14,071 nt of DNA from Hydrogenophaga sp. GTDB lineage: Bacteria; Pseudomonadota; Gammaproteobacteria; Burkholderiales; Burkholderiaceae_C. Shown one piece after another: positions 1 to 7,318 of the stretch. Made by a program: the position numbers and the translations under genes. How positions within the stretch are numbered: the first letter of the stretch is position 1; the number at the start of each line of letters is the position of its first letter. The notes under the pieces are model-generated. The model was not told where the DNA came from. It searched no databases and saw only the letters and a program-made list of their open reading frames with translations. Where the stretch lies: NCBI GenBank assembly GCA_030684755.1, contig JAUXXN010000366.1, positions 1 to 14,071 on the forward strand. Direction: 5' to 3'.

Positions 1-15
1 CATCTGGACTTCACC

Positions 16-825
16 ATGAACACCCAAGCCTTCGCCACCGCACCCGCAGCAGCAGCCAATTCAGCTCCCTTGAAAAACGCCATGGAGTTGCGCAACCTCA
101 ACTTCTATTACGGCAAATTTCAAGGCCTGAAAAATGTCAACATGGACATTGCCGAGCGCCGCGTGACGGCCTTCATCGGCCCGTCGGGTTGCGGCAAGTC
201 CACCCTGCTGCGCACGCTCAACCGCATGTACAGCCTGTATCCCGGCCAGCGCGCAGAAGGAACGATCAACTTTTATGGTCAAAATATTTTGGACCCCAAG
301 CAAGATTTGAACTTGCTGCGCGCCCGCATTGGCATGGTGTTCCAAAAACCCACACCATTTCCCATGACGATTTACGACAACATCGCCTTCGGCGTGAAGT
401 TGTACGAAAACCTGAGCAAAAGCGACATGGACGACCGCGTGGAATGGGCGCTGTCCAAGGCCGCCTTGTGGAACGAGGTCAAAGACAAATTGGGCCAAAA
501 CGGCATGAGCCTGTCGGGTGGTCAGCAGCAGCGTTTGTGCATTGCGCGCAGCGTGGCGGTGAAGCCTTCGGTGTTGTTGCTGGACGAACCCACCTCGGCG
601 CTGGACCCCATTTCCACCGGCAAGGTGGAAGAGTTGGTGAACGAACTGAAAAAAGATTACACCATCGCCATCGTCACCCACAACATGCAACAGGCCGCCC
701 GTTGCAGCGACTTCACGGCCTACATGTACTTGGGCGAGTTGATTGAGTTCGGTGCCACCGAACAAATCTTTTTCAAACCCAAACGCACCGAGACCGAAGA
801 CTACATCACTGGCCGTTTTGGCTGA
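16..825 (+). CDS. pstB: Phosphate ABC transporter ATP-binding protein PstB
   Basis: This is the ATPase subunit of the high-affinity phosphate importer PstSCAB; it acts at the cytoplasmic face of the inner membrane and powers phosphate uptake. The 269 residues contain all ABC ATPase signatures: Walker [10 protein letters not shown] at 55-63, signature LSGGQQQR from 166, Walker B VLLLDEP at 186-192, and a His switch in IVTHNMQQA. The segment [10 protein letters not shown] is typical of PstB. The ATG at 16 gives an N-terminal tail of about 22 Ala-rich residues before the conserved core. No strong Shine-Dalgarno is visible in the 15 bases before it, and a second in-frame ATG lies at 82, so the exact start is somewhat uncertain. 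pstS, pstC and pstA are expected just left of the window, and the operon promoter and any Pho box are not visible here. It is followed by phoU, phoB and phoR on the same strand. Confidence 0.97.
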   Translation: MNTQAFATAPAAAANSAPLKNAMELRNLNFYYGKFQGLKNVNMDIAERRVTAFIGPSGCGKSTLLRTLNRMYSLYPGQRAEGTINFYGQNILDPKQDLNLLRARIGMVFQKPTPFPMTIYDNIAFGVKLYENLSKSDMDDRVEWALSKAALWNEVKDKLGQNGMSLSGGQQQRLCIARSVAVKPSVLLLDEPTSALDPISTGKVEELVNELKKDYTIAIVTHNMQQAARCSDFTAYMYLGELIEFGATEQIFFKPKRTETEDYITGRFG

Positions 826-871
826 TTCGGTTCCAACTTCGACCTTTGCTGCGCCCACCTATTTTTGTTTC

Positions 872-877
872 GGGAGA
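872..877 (+). promoter_or_regulatory. Ribosome binding site of phoU
   Basis: GGGAGA lies 6 nt before the ATG at 884. It fixes the phoU start at 884, although the same frame is open further upstream (from 743, inside pstB). The 58-nt pstB-phoU gap shows no other signal. Confidence 0.75.
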
Positions 878-883
878 GCTTTT

Positions 884-1584
884 ATGAGCGACAAACACAT
901 TTCCAGCCAGTTCGATGTCGAGCTGAACTCCATTTCCACCCATGTGCTTGAAATGGGTGGCTTGGTTGAATCTCAGTTGCACCAAGCCGTGTACGCATTG
1001 GTGCACCTCAGTTTGGAGTCTGCCCTTCAGGTGATCGAAAACGAAGCAAAGATCAACCTGATGGAGGTGCAGATTGACCACGAAATCATTTCAACCATCG
1101 GACGGCGCCAACCCACTGCACGCGACCTGCGGTTTTTGATGGCGATTTCGCGCACGACGCAAAACCTGGAGCGCGCTGGCGACGAGGTGGCACGCATTGC
1201 GCGCATGGTCAAGTCCATCATTGAAAGCGGTTCGCCCGCAACCTGCCCAGTTCGGAGCTGCGCGTGGCTGCTGATCTGGCTGCTGCGCTGTTGCGCAAAA
1301 CCCTGGATTCGTTCGCCCGGCTTGACACTGCCATGGCGGTGGCCATCATCAAAGGTGACAATGAAATTGACAAGGAATACGACGGTTTCTTGCGCAAACT
1401 CATCACCTACATGATGGAAGACCCGCGCACCATTTCCCCCAGCTTGGATCTTTTGTTCTTGGCCAAATCGATTGAGCGCGTGGGTGACCATGCCAAAAAC
1501 ATCGCTGAGCAAATTATCTTCATCGTCAAAGGTGAAGACGTGCGCCACACGTCGATGGACAACGTGGAGTCGGTTGCCCGATGA
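884..1584 (+). pseudogene. phoU: PhoU phosphate signalling regulator, frameshifted
   Basis: PhoU is a cytoplasmic three-helix-bundle protein that links the Pst transporter to PhoR and keeps the Pho regulon off when phosphate is plentiful. The reading frame starts at ATG 884 and encodes good PhoU sequence (FDVELNSISTHVLEMGGLVE, ARDLRFLMAISRTTQNLERA) up to IIESGS. It then becomes nonsense and would stop at 1414. The PhoU sequence resumes one frame over (ARNLPSSELRVAADLA, then SIERVGDHAKNIAEQIIFIV) and ends at the TGA at 1582-1584. Restoring one base near 1234 (tcGgcccgc) gives a continuous 233-residue protein with SARNLPSSELR at the joint, the usual PhoU length. A stop in the second frame at 1222-1224 confines the shift to roughly 1225-1240. 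Both E/D-x-x-R-x-x-D metal-binding-type motifs (ERAGDEVAR, ERVGDHAKN) survive, but in different frames. It is either a true mutation or a consensus error in the assembly. No -1 slippery heptamer is visible. Confidence 0.9.
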
Positions 1585-1612
1585 ATGTAGTTCGCAGTTT
1601 GGGAGTTAGGTC

Positions 1613-2344
1613 ATGAGAAAGCTCCCCCGTGTCTTGGTGGTTGAGGACGAGCCAGCCATTGCTGAGCTGATCGCGGTCAACCTTCGGCACAACGGTTTTG
1701 CTCCCACGGTGGTGTTTGACGGTATAGCCGCTCAGCGCGAGGTGGATGCCGTGTTGCCCGATGTGATTTTGTTGGACTGGATGTTGCCCGGCGAAAGCGG
1801 TGCTGCCCTGGCGCGTCACTGGCGCAAGCAGGAGCGCACAAAAACCGTGCCCATTTTGATGCTCACGGCGCGCAGCGACGAGTCGGACAAGGTGCAGGGG
1901 CTGGACGCGGGTGCCGACGACTACATCACCAAACCTTTTTCTACCCAGGAACTGTTGGCGCGTATCCGCGCGGTGTTGCGCCGCCGTGCGCCTGAGATCA
2001 TCAACGATTCGGTGCAAGTGGGTGAACTGGTGTTGGACGCAGGCACCTACCGCGTCAGTTTTCGTGGGCAAGAACTCAAGGTGGGCCCGACCGAATTCAA
2101 GCTCTTGCACTACCTCATGAAGCATGCCGAGCGGGTGCACACCCGTGGTACGCTGCTCGACAAGATATGGGGTGACCATGTCTTCATTGAGGAGAGAACC
2201 GTGGATGTGCATGTCAAACGTTTGAGGGAATCACTGGGCGAAGCCGCCGCCATGGTGGAAACCGTGCGCGGTGCAGGTTACCGCCTCACCACCGTCAACC
2301 ACACGGGACGCCCGGCACAGGACACCAACCCGCCCGCAGCATGA
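1613..2344 (+). CDS. phoB: Phosphate regulon response regulator PhoB
   Basis: An OmpR/PhoB-family transcription factor that, once phosphorylated by PhoR, binds Pho boxes and activates phosphate-starvation genes. The receiver domain (about residues 6-124) has the acidic pair E11/D12, phospho-acceptor D55 in LLDWMLPG, T85 in MLTAR and K107 in ITKPFS. Each is shifted by +2 from the E. coli PhoB numbering. The winged-helix domain (about 140-233) has the family signatures VGPTEFKLLHYLM, EERTVDVHVKRLRESL and VRGAGYRL. At 243 residues it is slightly longer than E. coli PhoB (229) because of a short Pro/Ala-rich tail. The start at ATG 1613 is preceded by a GGGAGTTAGG region, 28 nt after the phoU stop. 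Its stop overlaps the phoR start in ATGA, which implies translational coupling. Confidence 0.97.
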   Translation: MRKLPRVLVVEDEPAIAELIAVNLRHNGFAPTVVFDGIAAQREVDAVLPDVILLDWMLPGESGAALARHWRKQERTKTVPILMLTARSDESDKVQGLDAGADDYITKPFSTQELLARIRAVLRRRAPEIINDSVQVGELVLDAGTYRVSFRGQELKVGPTEFKLLHYLMKHAERVHTRGTLLDKIWGDHVFIEERTVDVHVKRLRESLGEAAAMVETVRGAGYRLTTVNHTGRPAQDTNPPAA

Positions 2345-3660
2345 CCCGCCGCGTGGTTGAACTGCTGCTCTTGGTGGCGCTGGGAGCTGTGTGGGGTTGG
2401 GCTCACGATGCCGCTGCTTGGACTTTTGCAGGTGCCTTGGTCGGTGCCTCGGTTTGGAGCGTTTTCGACGGACTGCGGGCGCGCAACGTGTTGCTCTGGC
2501 TCAACAAGTCCGACGCTGCACGCACACCGAATGTCTCTGGTACTTGGGGCGAGGTGGTGGAGCGTATTCGCAAGCTCATCAAGAAGCTGGAGAAAAAAGC
2601 CCAAAACAGCGACGCCCGTTTGGAAGACTTTTTGGCCGCTATCCAGGCATCTCCCAACGGTGTTGTCTTGCTTGATTCTTCAGGGCGCATCGAGTGGTCC
2701 AATCTGACCGCAGCCAGCCACTTGGGCTTTGACCCACAACGCGACCTGGGGCAGTACGTGCGCAACTTGGTGCGTGCACCAGCTTTCGTGTCCTACCTGG
2801 CCGTGGGTGATTTTTCTTCCGAGATACAGATCGACGGCCCAGGTGTTCGTCCCTCGCAGCCTTCCAAAATATCGCTTCAACTTCACCCTTATGGCAAAAA
2901 ACGCCGACTCATGCTCACGCGTGACGTGACAGCGGTGCAGTTGGCTGAAGCCATGAGAAGGGACTTCGTGGCCAACGTGTCGCATGAAATTCGAACCCCG
3001 CTCACGGTGCTGAGTGGTTTCGTCGAAACCATGCAGTGCATTCCATTGGAAGAGGCCGAGCGCGAACGCTATTTGGGCATGATGAGCCAACAAGCCCAGC
3101 GCATGCAAACGCTGGTCAGCGACTTGCTCACCCTTTCCCGTCTTGAAGGCAGCCCCGCTCCTGGCCCTGGTGAGTGGATCGCCAGCGATGAATTGCTGGG
3201 TCACGTGATTCAGGAAGCACGCGGGCTTTCCCAAGCCATTGCCAAGCCACCGCACCCGATTGTTCTCTTGGAAACACCGACTTTCTGGGTTTCCGGTGCC
3301 AAAACAGAATTGCTCAGCGCCATGTCTAATCTGCTGAGCAATGCGGTGCGCTACACCCCGGGTGGTGGCCGCATCCAAGCGGGTTGGCGCTTGCGTGAAG
3401 ATGGATTTGGCGAATTTTTTGTTCAAGACACCGGGCCTGGCATTGCGGCCGAGCATCTTCCCCGCCTGACTGAACGCTTTTACCGAGTGGACCGTAGCCG
3501 CTCCCGGGAAACCGGCGGAACGGGCCTGGGGCTGGCCATTGTGAAGCATGTGGCACAGCGCCATGGCGGTCAGGTGGACGTGCAAAGCGTTATGGGTCAA
3601 GGCTCCACGTTCGTGATCGTTCTGCCACCTAACCGCGTGCGTGCGCGGGCGACGGGCTGA
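2341..3660 (+). CDS. phoR: Phosphate regulon sensor histidine kinase PhoR
   Basis: A membrane-bound histidine kinase/phosphatase that sets the phosphorylation state of PhoB in response to Pst/PhoU signalling. The 439 residues run as follows: two hydrophobic N-terminal segments (about 6-20 and 26-42) with almost no periplasmic loop, as in PhoR, which does not bind phosphate directly; a charged linker with RIRKLIKKLEKKAQ (about 75-88); a PAS domain (about 93-195, with VVLLDSSGRIEWSN); and a HisKA domain with phospho-acceptor H215 in NVSHEIRTPLTVLSGF. The HATPase domain has N-box residues N330 and N334, G1 box DTGPGI (363-368), F box RFYRVDRSRSR, and G2 box GTGLGLAIV (393-401). H215 nearly matches E. 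coli H213. The start ATG lies inside the phoB stop (ATGA). It ends 46 nt before the end of a convergent gene. No convincing hairpin/T-tract terminator is visible in that gap. Confidence 0.96.
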   Translation: MTRRVVELLLLVALGAVWGWAHDAAAWTFAGALVGASVWSVFDGLRARNVLLWLNKSDAARTPNVSGTWGEVVERIRKLIKKLEKKAQNSDARLEDFLAAIQASPNGVVLLDSSGRIEWSNLTAASHLGFDPQRDLGQYVRNLVRAPAFVSYLAVGDFSSEIQIDGPGVRPSQPSKISLQLHPYGKKRRLMLTRDVTAVQLAEAMRRDFVANVSHEIRTPLTVLSGFVETMQCIPLEEAERERYLGMMSQQAQRMQTLVSDLLTLSRLEGSPAPGPGEWIASDELLGHVIQEARGLSQAIAKPPHPIVLLETPTFWVSGAKTELLSAMSNLLSNAVRYTPGGGRIQAGWRLREDGFGEFFVQDTGPGIAAEHLPRLTERFYRVDRSRSRETGGTGLGLAIVKHVAQRHGGQVDVQSVMGQGSTFVIVLPPNRVRARATG

Positions 3661-3706
3661 CTTTTACACCTTGCTGCCGCTCTGTCAGCGTCACAGCGGG
3701 TGTGTT

Positions 3707-5476
3707 TTATCCGCCCACCCGCTGATAAACCAGCAAACTTTCTTTGGTGTCGCTTAACCGCCGCACGGTGGCCTTGAAAGCCCAATGCGTGAGATCGACG
3801 CGTTGGTCCAACGTGTGTTGGCTGCTGGGGGCCACCACCAACGTGCGGCAAGCGGGTGCTGGGCCGTTGGTGCTGCGTTGCAGTGACAGCTTGCCGTGGT
3901 ATTGCAGGGCGGCTATTTGTGCCTGCGAAAGCCCGTCCACCAACACACAGGTTTGTGGCGGCACCATGCTGGCAATGCGGCGTGAGATCGGGCCGTAGCT
4001 GCGCCCAAAGTCCAGCAGCGGCAGCCACAGTGTCATCAGCAACAGCCAACACAGGGTGCTGCCCGCAGCGGGCAGCACCAGGCTTTTCCAGATAGCTTGA
4101 CGGTGTTTGCCCACGCGCCAAACCACAAGCCCAATCCAAGCGCTTGTGGCCAGCGCCGCCACCACAAACAAGAACAGCGAAAACTCAGGCACATAGCCAG
4201 GCGCCAGCTTGGCCACGTTCGCGGCGGGCTTGGTCGGCACACCGGTCATCATGGCGAACCAGATCACCCAGATTACCAGCCCGCAGCCGGTGAAAAAAAG
4301 CAGTGTGAACCAGTCGATCAACGCTGACACGCTGCGGCGCAATGTGGGTAACGCAAAGGCGGCCAGTGCGGCCAGCGCTGGCAAAGCCAGCAGCAGGGCT
4401 CGGTCTCGCTGAGGTGACAAAAGGCTGTCGGTCACGCTGACTGCTGCTGCCCACAGTGGCAGTGTCACGTGGGGTTGCAGCAGTTTGTGGCGCCAGCGCC
4501 ATAGGGTCCACAGGACCAACGGCCATGCTGGCCAAGTGAACCACAGCAGCAACCGTCCCCAGCTGCCCCAGTTCACGGTCTGCAGTGGGGTTTGTATTTC
4601 AGGCTGCGGCACCAGCCCAACAAGGCCCGAACCGAGCAGCACCGCACCCAGCAACACCGAAGCCCACAGCAAGGGGTTCTGCCATTTGGAAACAGTTTCA
4701 ACTTGAAAACCATAGGTTGGCTCAGCATTTGCCATTTGCTGAGCTCGCCGAGCCAGAAACACGCCCAACAAAAGGCCTGTGCCCAGACACGCTGCGATCC
4801 ATGGCGCACCGCTCAGCACCAGGGCCAGTGCTGCCAAGGTCCACACAGCCAGCGTGCGTACCGGTGCGCGCAAATCCGTGTGCGCCAATGCAGCTGCACC
4901 ATAAAGCATGGCTGAAACCATGGCCAGCCGGGCCAAATCGGGGGTGGTTTCGTGAGACAACTGAGCCAGACCCAAGCACGCCACCAGAGCCAGCAGGCCC
5001 GCGTCGGCCAAGGCCCGAGCGTAGTCGGTGGGCTGAGCTTCTCCGCCAAACGCAAAGCTGACGGGTTGAGCACCTGGTTGGCGCGCCAATTGGTAAACAG
5101 CGTACCAGGTGCAAACCAGGGTCAGTGCCAGCAGCAATCCAAAGGGAAGCCTAGCCGCGATGTCGGCAGACAGGAAGGGCAGCAGTTTGATAAACGAAGC
5201 GCCCAGCCAATAGGGCAATGGACCGGCTTCTTCAGCTGCAATGCCCAACACCTGTGGCTGCCACCAACTGGAATGGCCTGCGGCCATTTCCAGCATGACG
5301 CCAAAGGCGGTGACGTCGGCGGTTTTCCAAGGCTCGCGCCCGAGGAAGCCTGGCAGCACATAGGCCACGCAAAAGAGAATAAGCACGAGCCGAGGCAGCC
5401 GACGCACGGCCGACTGGCTGACAATGGCAGGGGTTCTGGTGTTCACTGCGGAGAATATACAGGCCGGTGCAACCAC
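3707..5476 (-). CDS. ArnT/GT39-like integral membrane glycosyltransferase-type protein
   Basis: A polytopic inner-membrane protein of up to 589 residues, built like GT39/GT83 (ArnT-type) lipid-linked sugar transferases. It has about 11-13 hydrophobic helices (first at about 29-46, last at about 470-490) and a soluble C-terminal region of about 100 residues (491-589). The first external loop has the family outline (GREPWKTADVTAFG at 46-59, then GPLPYWLGASFIKL at 85-98), which resembles the ArnT DEPRYAEIAR...EKPPLGYWLGAL region. SPQRDRALLLALPALAALAA at 354-373 resembles the conserved R-Y-LLPLLP helix. The canonical Asp-Glu pair of the first loop is not preserved (see findings), so transferase activity and substrate are unproven. 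The start is uncertain: GTG at 5476 or GTG at 5446, with no clear Shine-Dalgarno at either. It lies downstream of the rpmE2 terminator, so it probably has its own promoter, and it is convergent with phoR. Confidence 0.75.
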   Translation of the reverse strand: MVAPACIFSAVNTRTPAIVSQSAVRRLPRLVLILFCVAYVLPGFLGREPWKTADVTAFGVMLEMAAGHSSWWQPQVLGIAAEEAGPLPYWLGASFIKLLPFLSADIAARLPFGLLLALTLVCTWYAVYQLARQPGAQPVSFAFGGEAQPTDYARALADAGLLALVACLGLAQLSHETTPDLARLAMVSAMLYGAAALAHTDLRAPVRTLAVWTLAALALVLSGAPWIAACLGTGLLLGVFLARRAQQMANAEPTYGFQVETVSKWQNPLLWASVLLGAVLLGSGLVGLVPQPEIQTPLQTVNWGSWGRLLLWFTWPAWPLVLWTLWRWRHKLLQPHVTLPLWAAAVSVTDSLLSPQRDRALLLALPALAALAAFALPTLRRSVSALIDWFTLLFFTGCGLVIWVIWFAMMTGVPTKPAANVAKLAPGYVPEFSLFLFVVAALATSAWIGLVVWRVGKHRQAIWKSLVLPAAGSTLCWLLLMTLWLPLLDFGRSYGPISRRIASMVPPQTCVLVDGLSQAQIAALQYHGKLSLQRSTNGPAPACRTLVVAPSSQHTLDQRVDLTHWAFKATVRRLSDTKESLLVYQRVGG

Positions 5477-5541
5477 CAGAAGTGGCCGACACGGGCGCTG
5501 TGATGGTCATCTCTTGCCGGGTGGTTCAAGATCACAAAGTT

Positions 5542-5573
5542 AAAAAAAAACAGCCGGTGAACCGGCTGTTTTT
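5542..5573 (-). terminator. Rho-independent terminator after rpmE2
   Basis: A perfect inverted repeat, CAGCCGGT (5551-5558) and ACCGGCTG (5561-5568), is flanked by nine A on the left (5542-5550) and five T on the right (5569-5573). Read on the minus strand it is a GC-rich 7-8 bp hairpin followed by nine T, 45 nt after the rpmE2 stop. The A and T flanks make it potentially bidirectional, but no + strand gene runs into it. The rest of the 141-nt gap (5477-5617) shows nothing further that I can support. Confidence 0.9.
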
Positions 5574-5617
5574 GCGGGGGCGTTCCGAAACCGTGAGCGG
5601 TTTGGACGTTGGCCAGC

Positions 5618-5902
5618 TTACTCTGCGGCAGGTGCCGACGTGGCAGCAGCAGCGGTGGTCTTGCCATAGCGGTTGCGGAAACGCTCAACACGGCCGCCCA
5701 TGTTGTCCACACTTTTCTGAGTGCCGGTGTAGAAAGGGTGCGATTCGCTGGAGGTGTCCAGCTTGAACAGCGGCAGTTCGCGGCCGTCTTCCATTTTGAC
5801 CATTTCTTTCGTGTTGGCGCAAGAACGTGTCACGAATTTGAAGCCGTTGGAGAGGTCAACGAAGCAGACTTCGCGGTAGTTGGGGTGAATGCCGTCTTTC
5901 AT
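5618..5902 (-). CDS. rpmE2: 50S ribosomal protein L31, type B
   Basis: A large-subunit ribosomal protein of the zinc-independent (type B, C-minus) L31 class. The 94 residues have the class signatures [16 protein letters not shown] at the N-terminus, FKFVTRS, and the near-universal [30 protein letters not shown]. The CxxC zinc-binding cysteines of type A L31 are absent; only two isolated Cys are present. The C-terminus is a short Ala-rich tail ([14 protein letters not shown]). The start ATG (5900-5902 on the minus strand) has a good Shine-Dalgarno AAGGA 6 nt upstream. It follows rho on the same strand, an arrangement also known from other bacteria (rho-rpmE in Bacillus). A hairpin terminator follows it. 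Type B paralogues elsewhere are often induced by zinc shortage, but no zinc-regulator operator is evident here, so this may be the only or housekeeping copy. Confidence 0.96.
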   Translation of the reverse strand: MKDGIHPNYREVCFVDLSNGFKFVTRSCANTKEMVKMEDGRELPLFKLDTSSESHPFYTGTQKSVDNMGGRVERFRNRYGKTTAAAATSAPAAE

Positions 5903-5908
5903 GACGTT

Positions 5909-5913
5909 TCCTT
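5909..5913 (-). promoter_or_regulatory. rpmE2 ribosome binding site inside a palindrome
   Basis: The Shine-Dalgarno AAGGA lies 6 nt before the rpmE2 ATG and overlaps the perfect 8-bp palindrome CCTTAAGG (5910-5917). Its accessibility may therefore depend on local pairing. Confidence 0.6.
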
Positions 5914-5934
5914 AAGGTCAGGTGCGACAGCCGC

Positions 5935-5967
5935 GGGAAAACCATTTCCCCGTACTTGCCAGCAAGT
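5935..5967 (-). promoter_or_regulatory. Structured 5' leader of rpmE2 (two adjacent hairpins)
   Basis: Two inverted repeats sit side by side in the rpmE2 leader. One is ACTTGC/GCAAGT at 5954-5967, with a very short loop. The other is GGGGAAA-TGG-TTTTCCC (minus-strand sense) at 5935-5951, with one G-U pair. They lie between the candidate -10 at 5981-5986 and the Shine-Dalgarno. Ribosomal protein genes are often autoregulated through such leaders; that role here is inference. Confidence 0.4.
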
Positions 5968-5980
5968 TGCAAAGCTTTTG

Positions 5981-5986
5981 ATTATA
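5981..5986 (-). promoter_or_regulatory. Candidate -10 element for rpmE2
   Basis: A perfect TATAAT on the minus strand lies in the 108-nt rho-rpmE2 gap, about 80 nt before the rpmE2 ATG. No good -35 (TTGACA) is found at 16-18 nt spacing, so promoter strength is uncertain. No hairpin terminator follows rho, so readthrough from rho is also possible. Confidence 0.45.
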
Positions 5987-6010
5987 TGCGGAGAAAATCT
6001 AAATTAAGAG

Positions 6011-7273
6011 TTAGCCGCCTCGACGCATCATGTCGAAGAACTCGGAGTTGTTCTTGGTCGACTTCATGCTTTTGAGCACCATTTCCATGGCTTCAATCTC
6101 ATCCATGTTGTACATGAACTGGCGCAGGATGCGGGTCTTTTGCAAAATTTCGGGTTGCAGCAACAGCTCTTCGCGGCGGGTCCCGCTGCGGTTGAGTTGG
6201 ATCGACGGGAACACACGCTTTTCGTACAGGCGGCGGTCCAGGTGAATTTCGCAGTTGCCGGTGCCTTTGAATTCTTCAAAAATCACCTCGTCCATGCGGC
6301 TGCCGGTGTCCACCAAGGCGGTGGCGATGATGGTGAGCGAGCCGCCTTCTTCAATTTTTCGGGCGGCACCGAAAAACCGCTTGGGGCGCTGCAAAGCGTT
6401 GGAATCGACGCCGCCGCTGAGCACCTTGCCGGAGGAGGGCAGCACGTTGTTGTAAGCGCGGGCCAAGCGGGTGATGGAGTCCAGCAGGATCACCACGTCT
6501 TTTTTCAGCTCAACCAGGCGTTTGGCGCGTTCAATCACCATTTCAGCCACGTGCACGTGGCGGGCAGCGGGTTCGTCGAAGGTGGATGCAATAACGTCGC
6601 CGCGCACAGTGCGCTGCATTTCGGTGACTTCTTCGGGCCGCTCGTCAACCAGCAACACCATCAGTTCCACCTCGGGGTGGTTGGCTGCAATGGCGTGGCA
6701 GATGTGCTGCATCATCACCGTTTTGCCGCTCTTGGGGGGTGCCACGATCAATGCGCGCTGGCCACGTCCAATGGGCGCAATGATGTCGATGACGCGCCCG
6801 GTGATGTTTTCTTCGGACTTGATGTCGCGTTCCAGCCGCATCTGCTCTTTGGGAAACAGCGGCGTCAGGTTTTCAAACATGATCTTGTGCTTGTTGTCCT
6901 CAGGGGGCAAGCCGTTGATCTTGTCGAGTTTGTTCAGTGCGAAGTAGCGCTCGCCGTCTTTGGGTATGCGCACCTCGCCTTCAATCATGTCACCGGTGTG
7001 CAGGTTGAAGCGGCGGATCTGGCTGGGCGAGATGTAGATGTCGTCGGTGGACGCTGTGAAGCTCGTGTCCATGTTGCGCAGAAAGCCGAAGCCGTCGGGC
7101 AGCACTTCCAGCACGCCGTCAGCGTTGACGAGTTCGCCGCCCTTGGCTCGCTTTTTAATGATGGCAAACATGAGTTCCTGTTTGCGCATGCGGCCGGTGT
7201 TTTCAATCTCAAGGGCTTCGGCCTGCTTGAGGACTTCAGACACGTGCAGTGCCTTGAGTTCGTTGAGGTGCAT
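6011..7273 (-). CDS. rho: Transcription termination factor Rho
   Basis: A hexameric RNA-dependent ATPase/translocase that terminates untranslated transcripts. The 420 residues align almost without gaps to E. coli Rho (419). There is an N-terminal helix bundle, then the primary RNA-binding OB fold with DGFGFLR at about 60-66 and [17 protein letters not shown]. Walker A is APPKSGKT (178-185), catalytic E211 is in VDERPEEV, the Walker B Asp is D265 in VILLDSITR, and the arginine finger is R366. The Q-loop/R-loop region ([39 protein letters not shown]) is intact. Residues equivalent to bicyclomycin contacts (K181, D210, R212, S266, R269, G337) are present, so sensitivity is predicted. Position 326 is Arg rather than the Lys of E. 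coli. The ATG at 7273 is preferred over the in-frame TTG at 7291 because GGAG lies 8 nt upstream and [15 protein letters not shown] is the usual N-terminus. trxA precedes it, as in E. coli. Confidence 0.97.
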   Translation of the reverse strand: MHLNELKALHVSEVLKQAEALEIENTGRMRKQELMFAIIKKRAKGGELVNADGVLEVLPDGFGFLRNMDTSFTASTDDIYISPSQIRRFNLHTGDMIEGEVRIPKDGERYFALNKLDKINGLPPEDNKHKIMFENLTPLFPKEQMRLERDIKSEENITGRVIDIIAPIGRGQRALIVAPPKSGKTVMMQHICHAIAANHPEVELMVLLVDERPEEVTEMQRTVRGDVIASTFDEPAARHVHVAEMVIERAKRLVELKKDVVILLDSITRLARAYNNVLPSSGKVLSGGVDSNALQRPKRFFGAARKIEEGGSLTIIATALVDTGSRMDEVIFEEFKGTGNCEIHLDRRLYEKRVFPSIQLNRSGTRREELLLQPEILQKTRILRQFMYNMDEIEAMEMVLKSMKSTKNNSEFFDMMRRGG

Positions 7274-7281
7274 GGAATTCA

Positions 7282-7285
7282 CTCC
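7282..7285 (-). promoter_or_regulatory. Ribosome binding site of rho
   Basis: GGAG on the minus strand lies 8 nt before ATG 7273 and decides the rho start. A second GGAG sits 10 nt further upstream, inside the 3' arm of a hairpin (7289-7308). The proximal site also overlaps the last codons of the possible upstream ORF. Confidence 0.7.
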
Positions 7286-7288
7286 AAA

Positions 7289-7308
7289 CAACTCCAGTAG
7301 AGGAGTTG
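7289..7308 (-). promoter_or_regulatory. Hairpin just upstream of the rho start
   Basis: A perfect 7-bp inverted repeat, CAACTCC/GGAGTTG with a 6-nt loop, ends 15 nt before the rho ATG. Its 3' arm carries a Shine-Dalgarno-like GGAG. Six T lie 5' of it, which is the wrong side for a terminator of trxA transcripts, so a role in rho translation or in mRNA stability is more likely than termination. Confidence 0.5.
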
Positions 7309-7318
7309 AGTCAAAAAA

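Noticed and set aside
1228..1245. Programmed -1 ribosomal frameshifting in phoU
   Set aside because: There is no X XXY YYZ slippery heptamer or obvious downstream stimulatory hairpin, and PhoU is not known to use frameshifting. A single missing base explains the data fully.
3661..3706. A possible terminator between phoR and the convergent gene
   Set aside because: The CGCTCTGT...ACAGCG repeat needs a bulge and is followed by only a short, interrupted T tract, so I do not call it.
6140..7300. A 386-codon open frame on the + strand opposite rho
   Set aside because: It is the complement of rho, whose motifs are complete. The antisense translation is His/Val/Phe-rich with no recognisable domain, a common artefact in GC-rich genomes.
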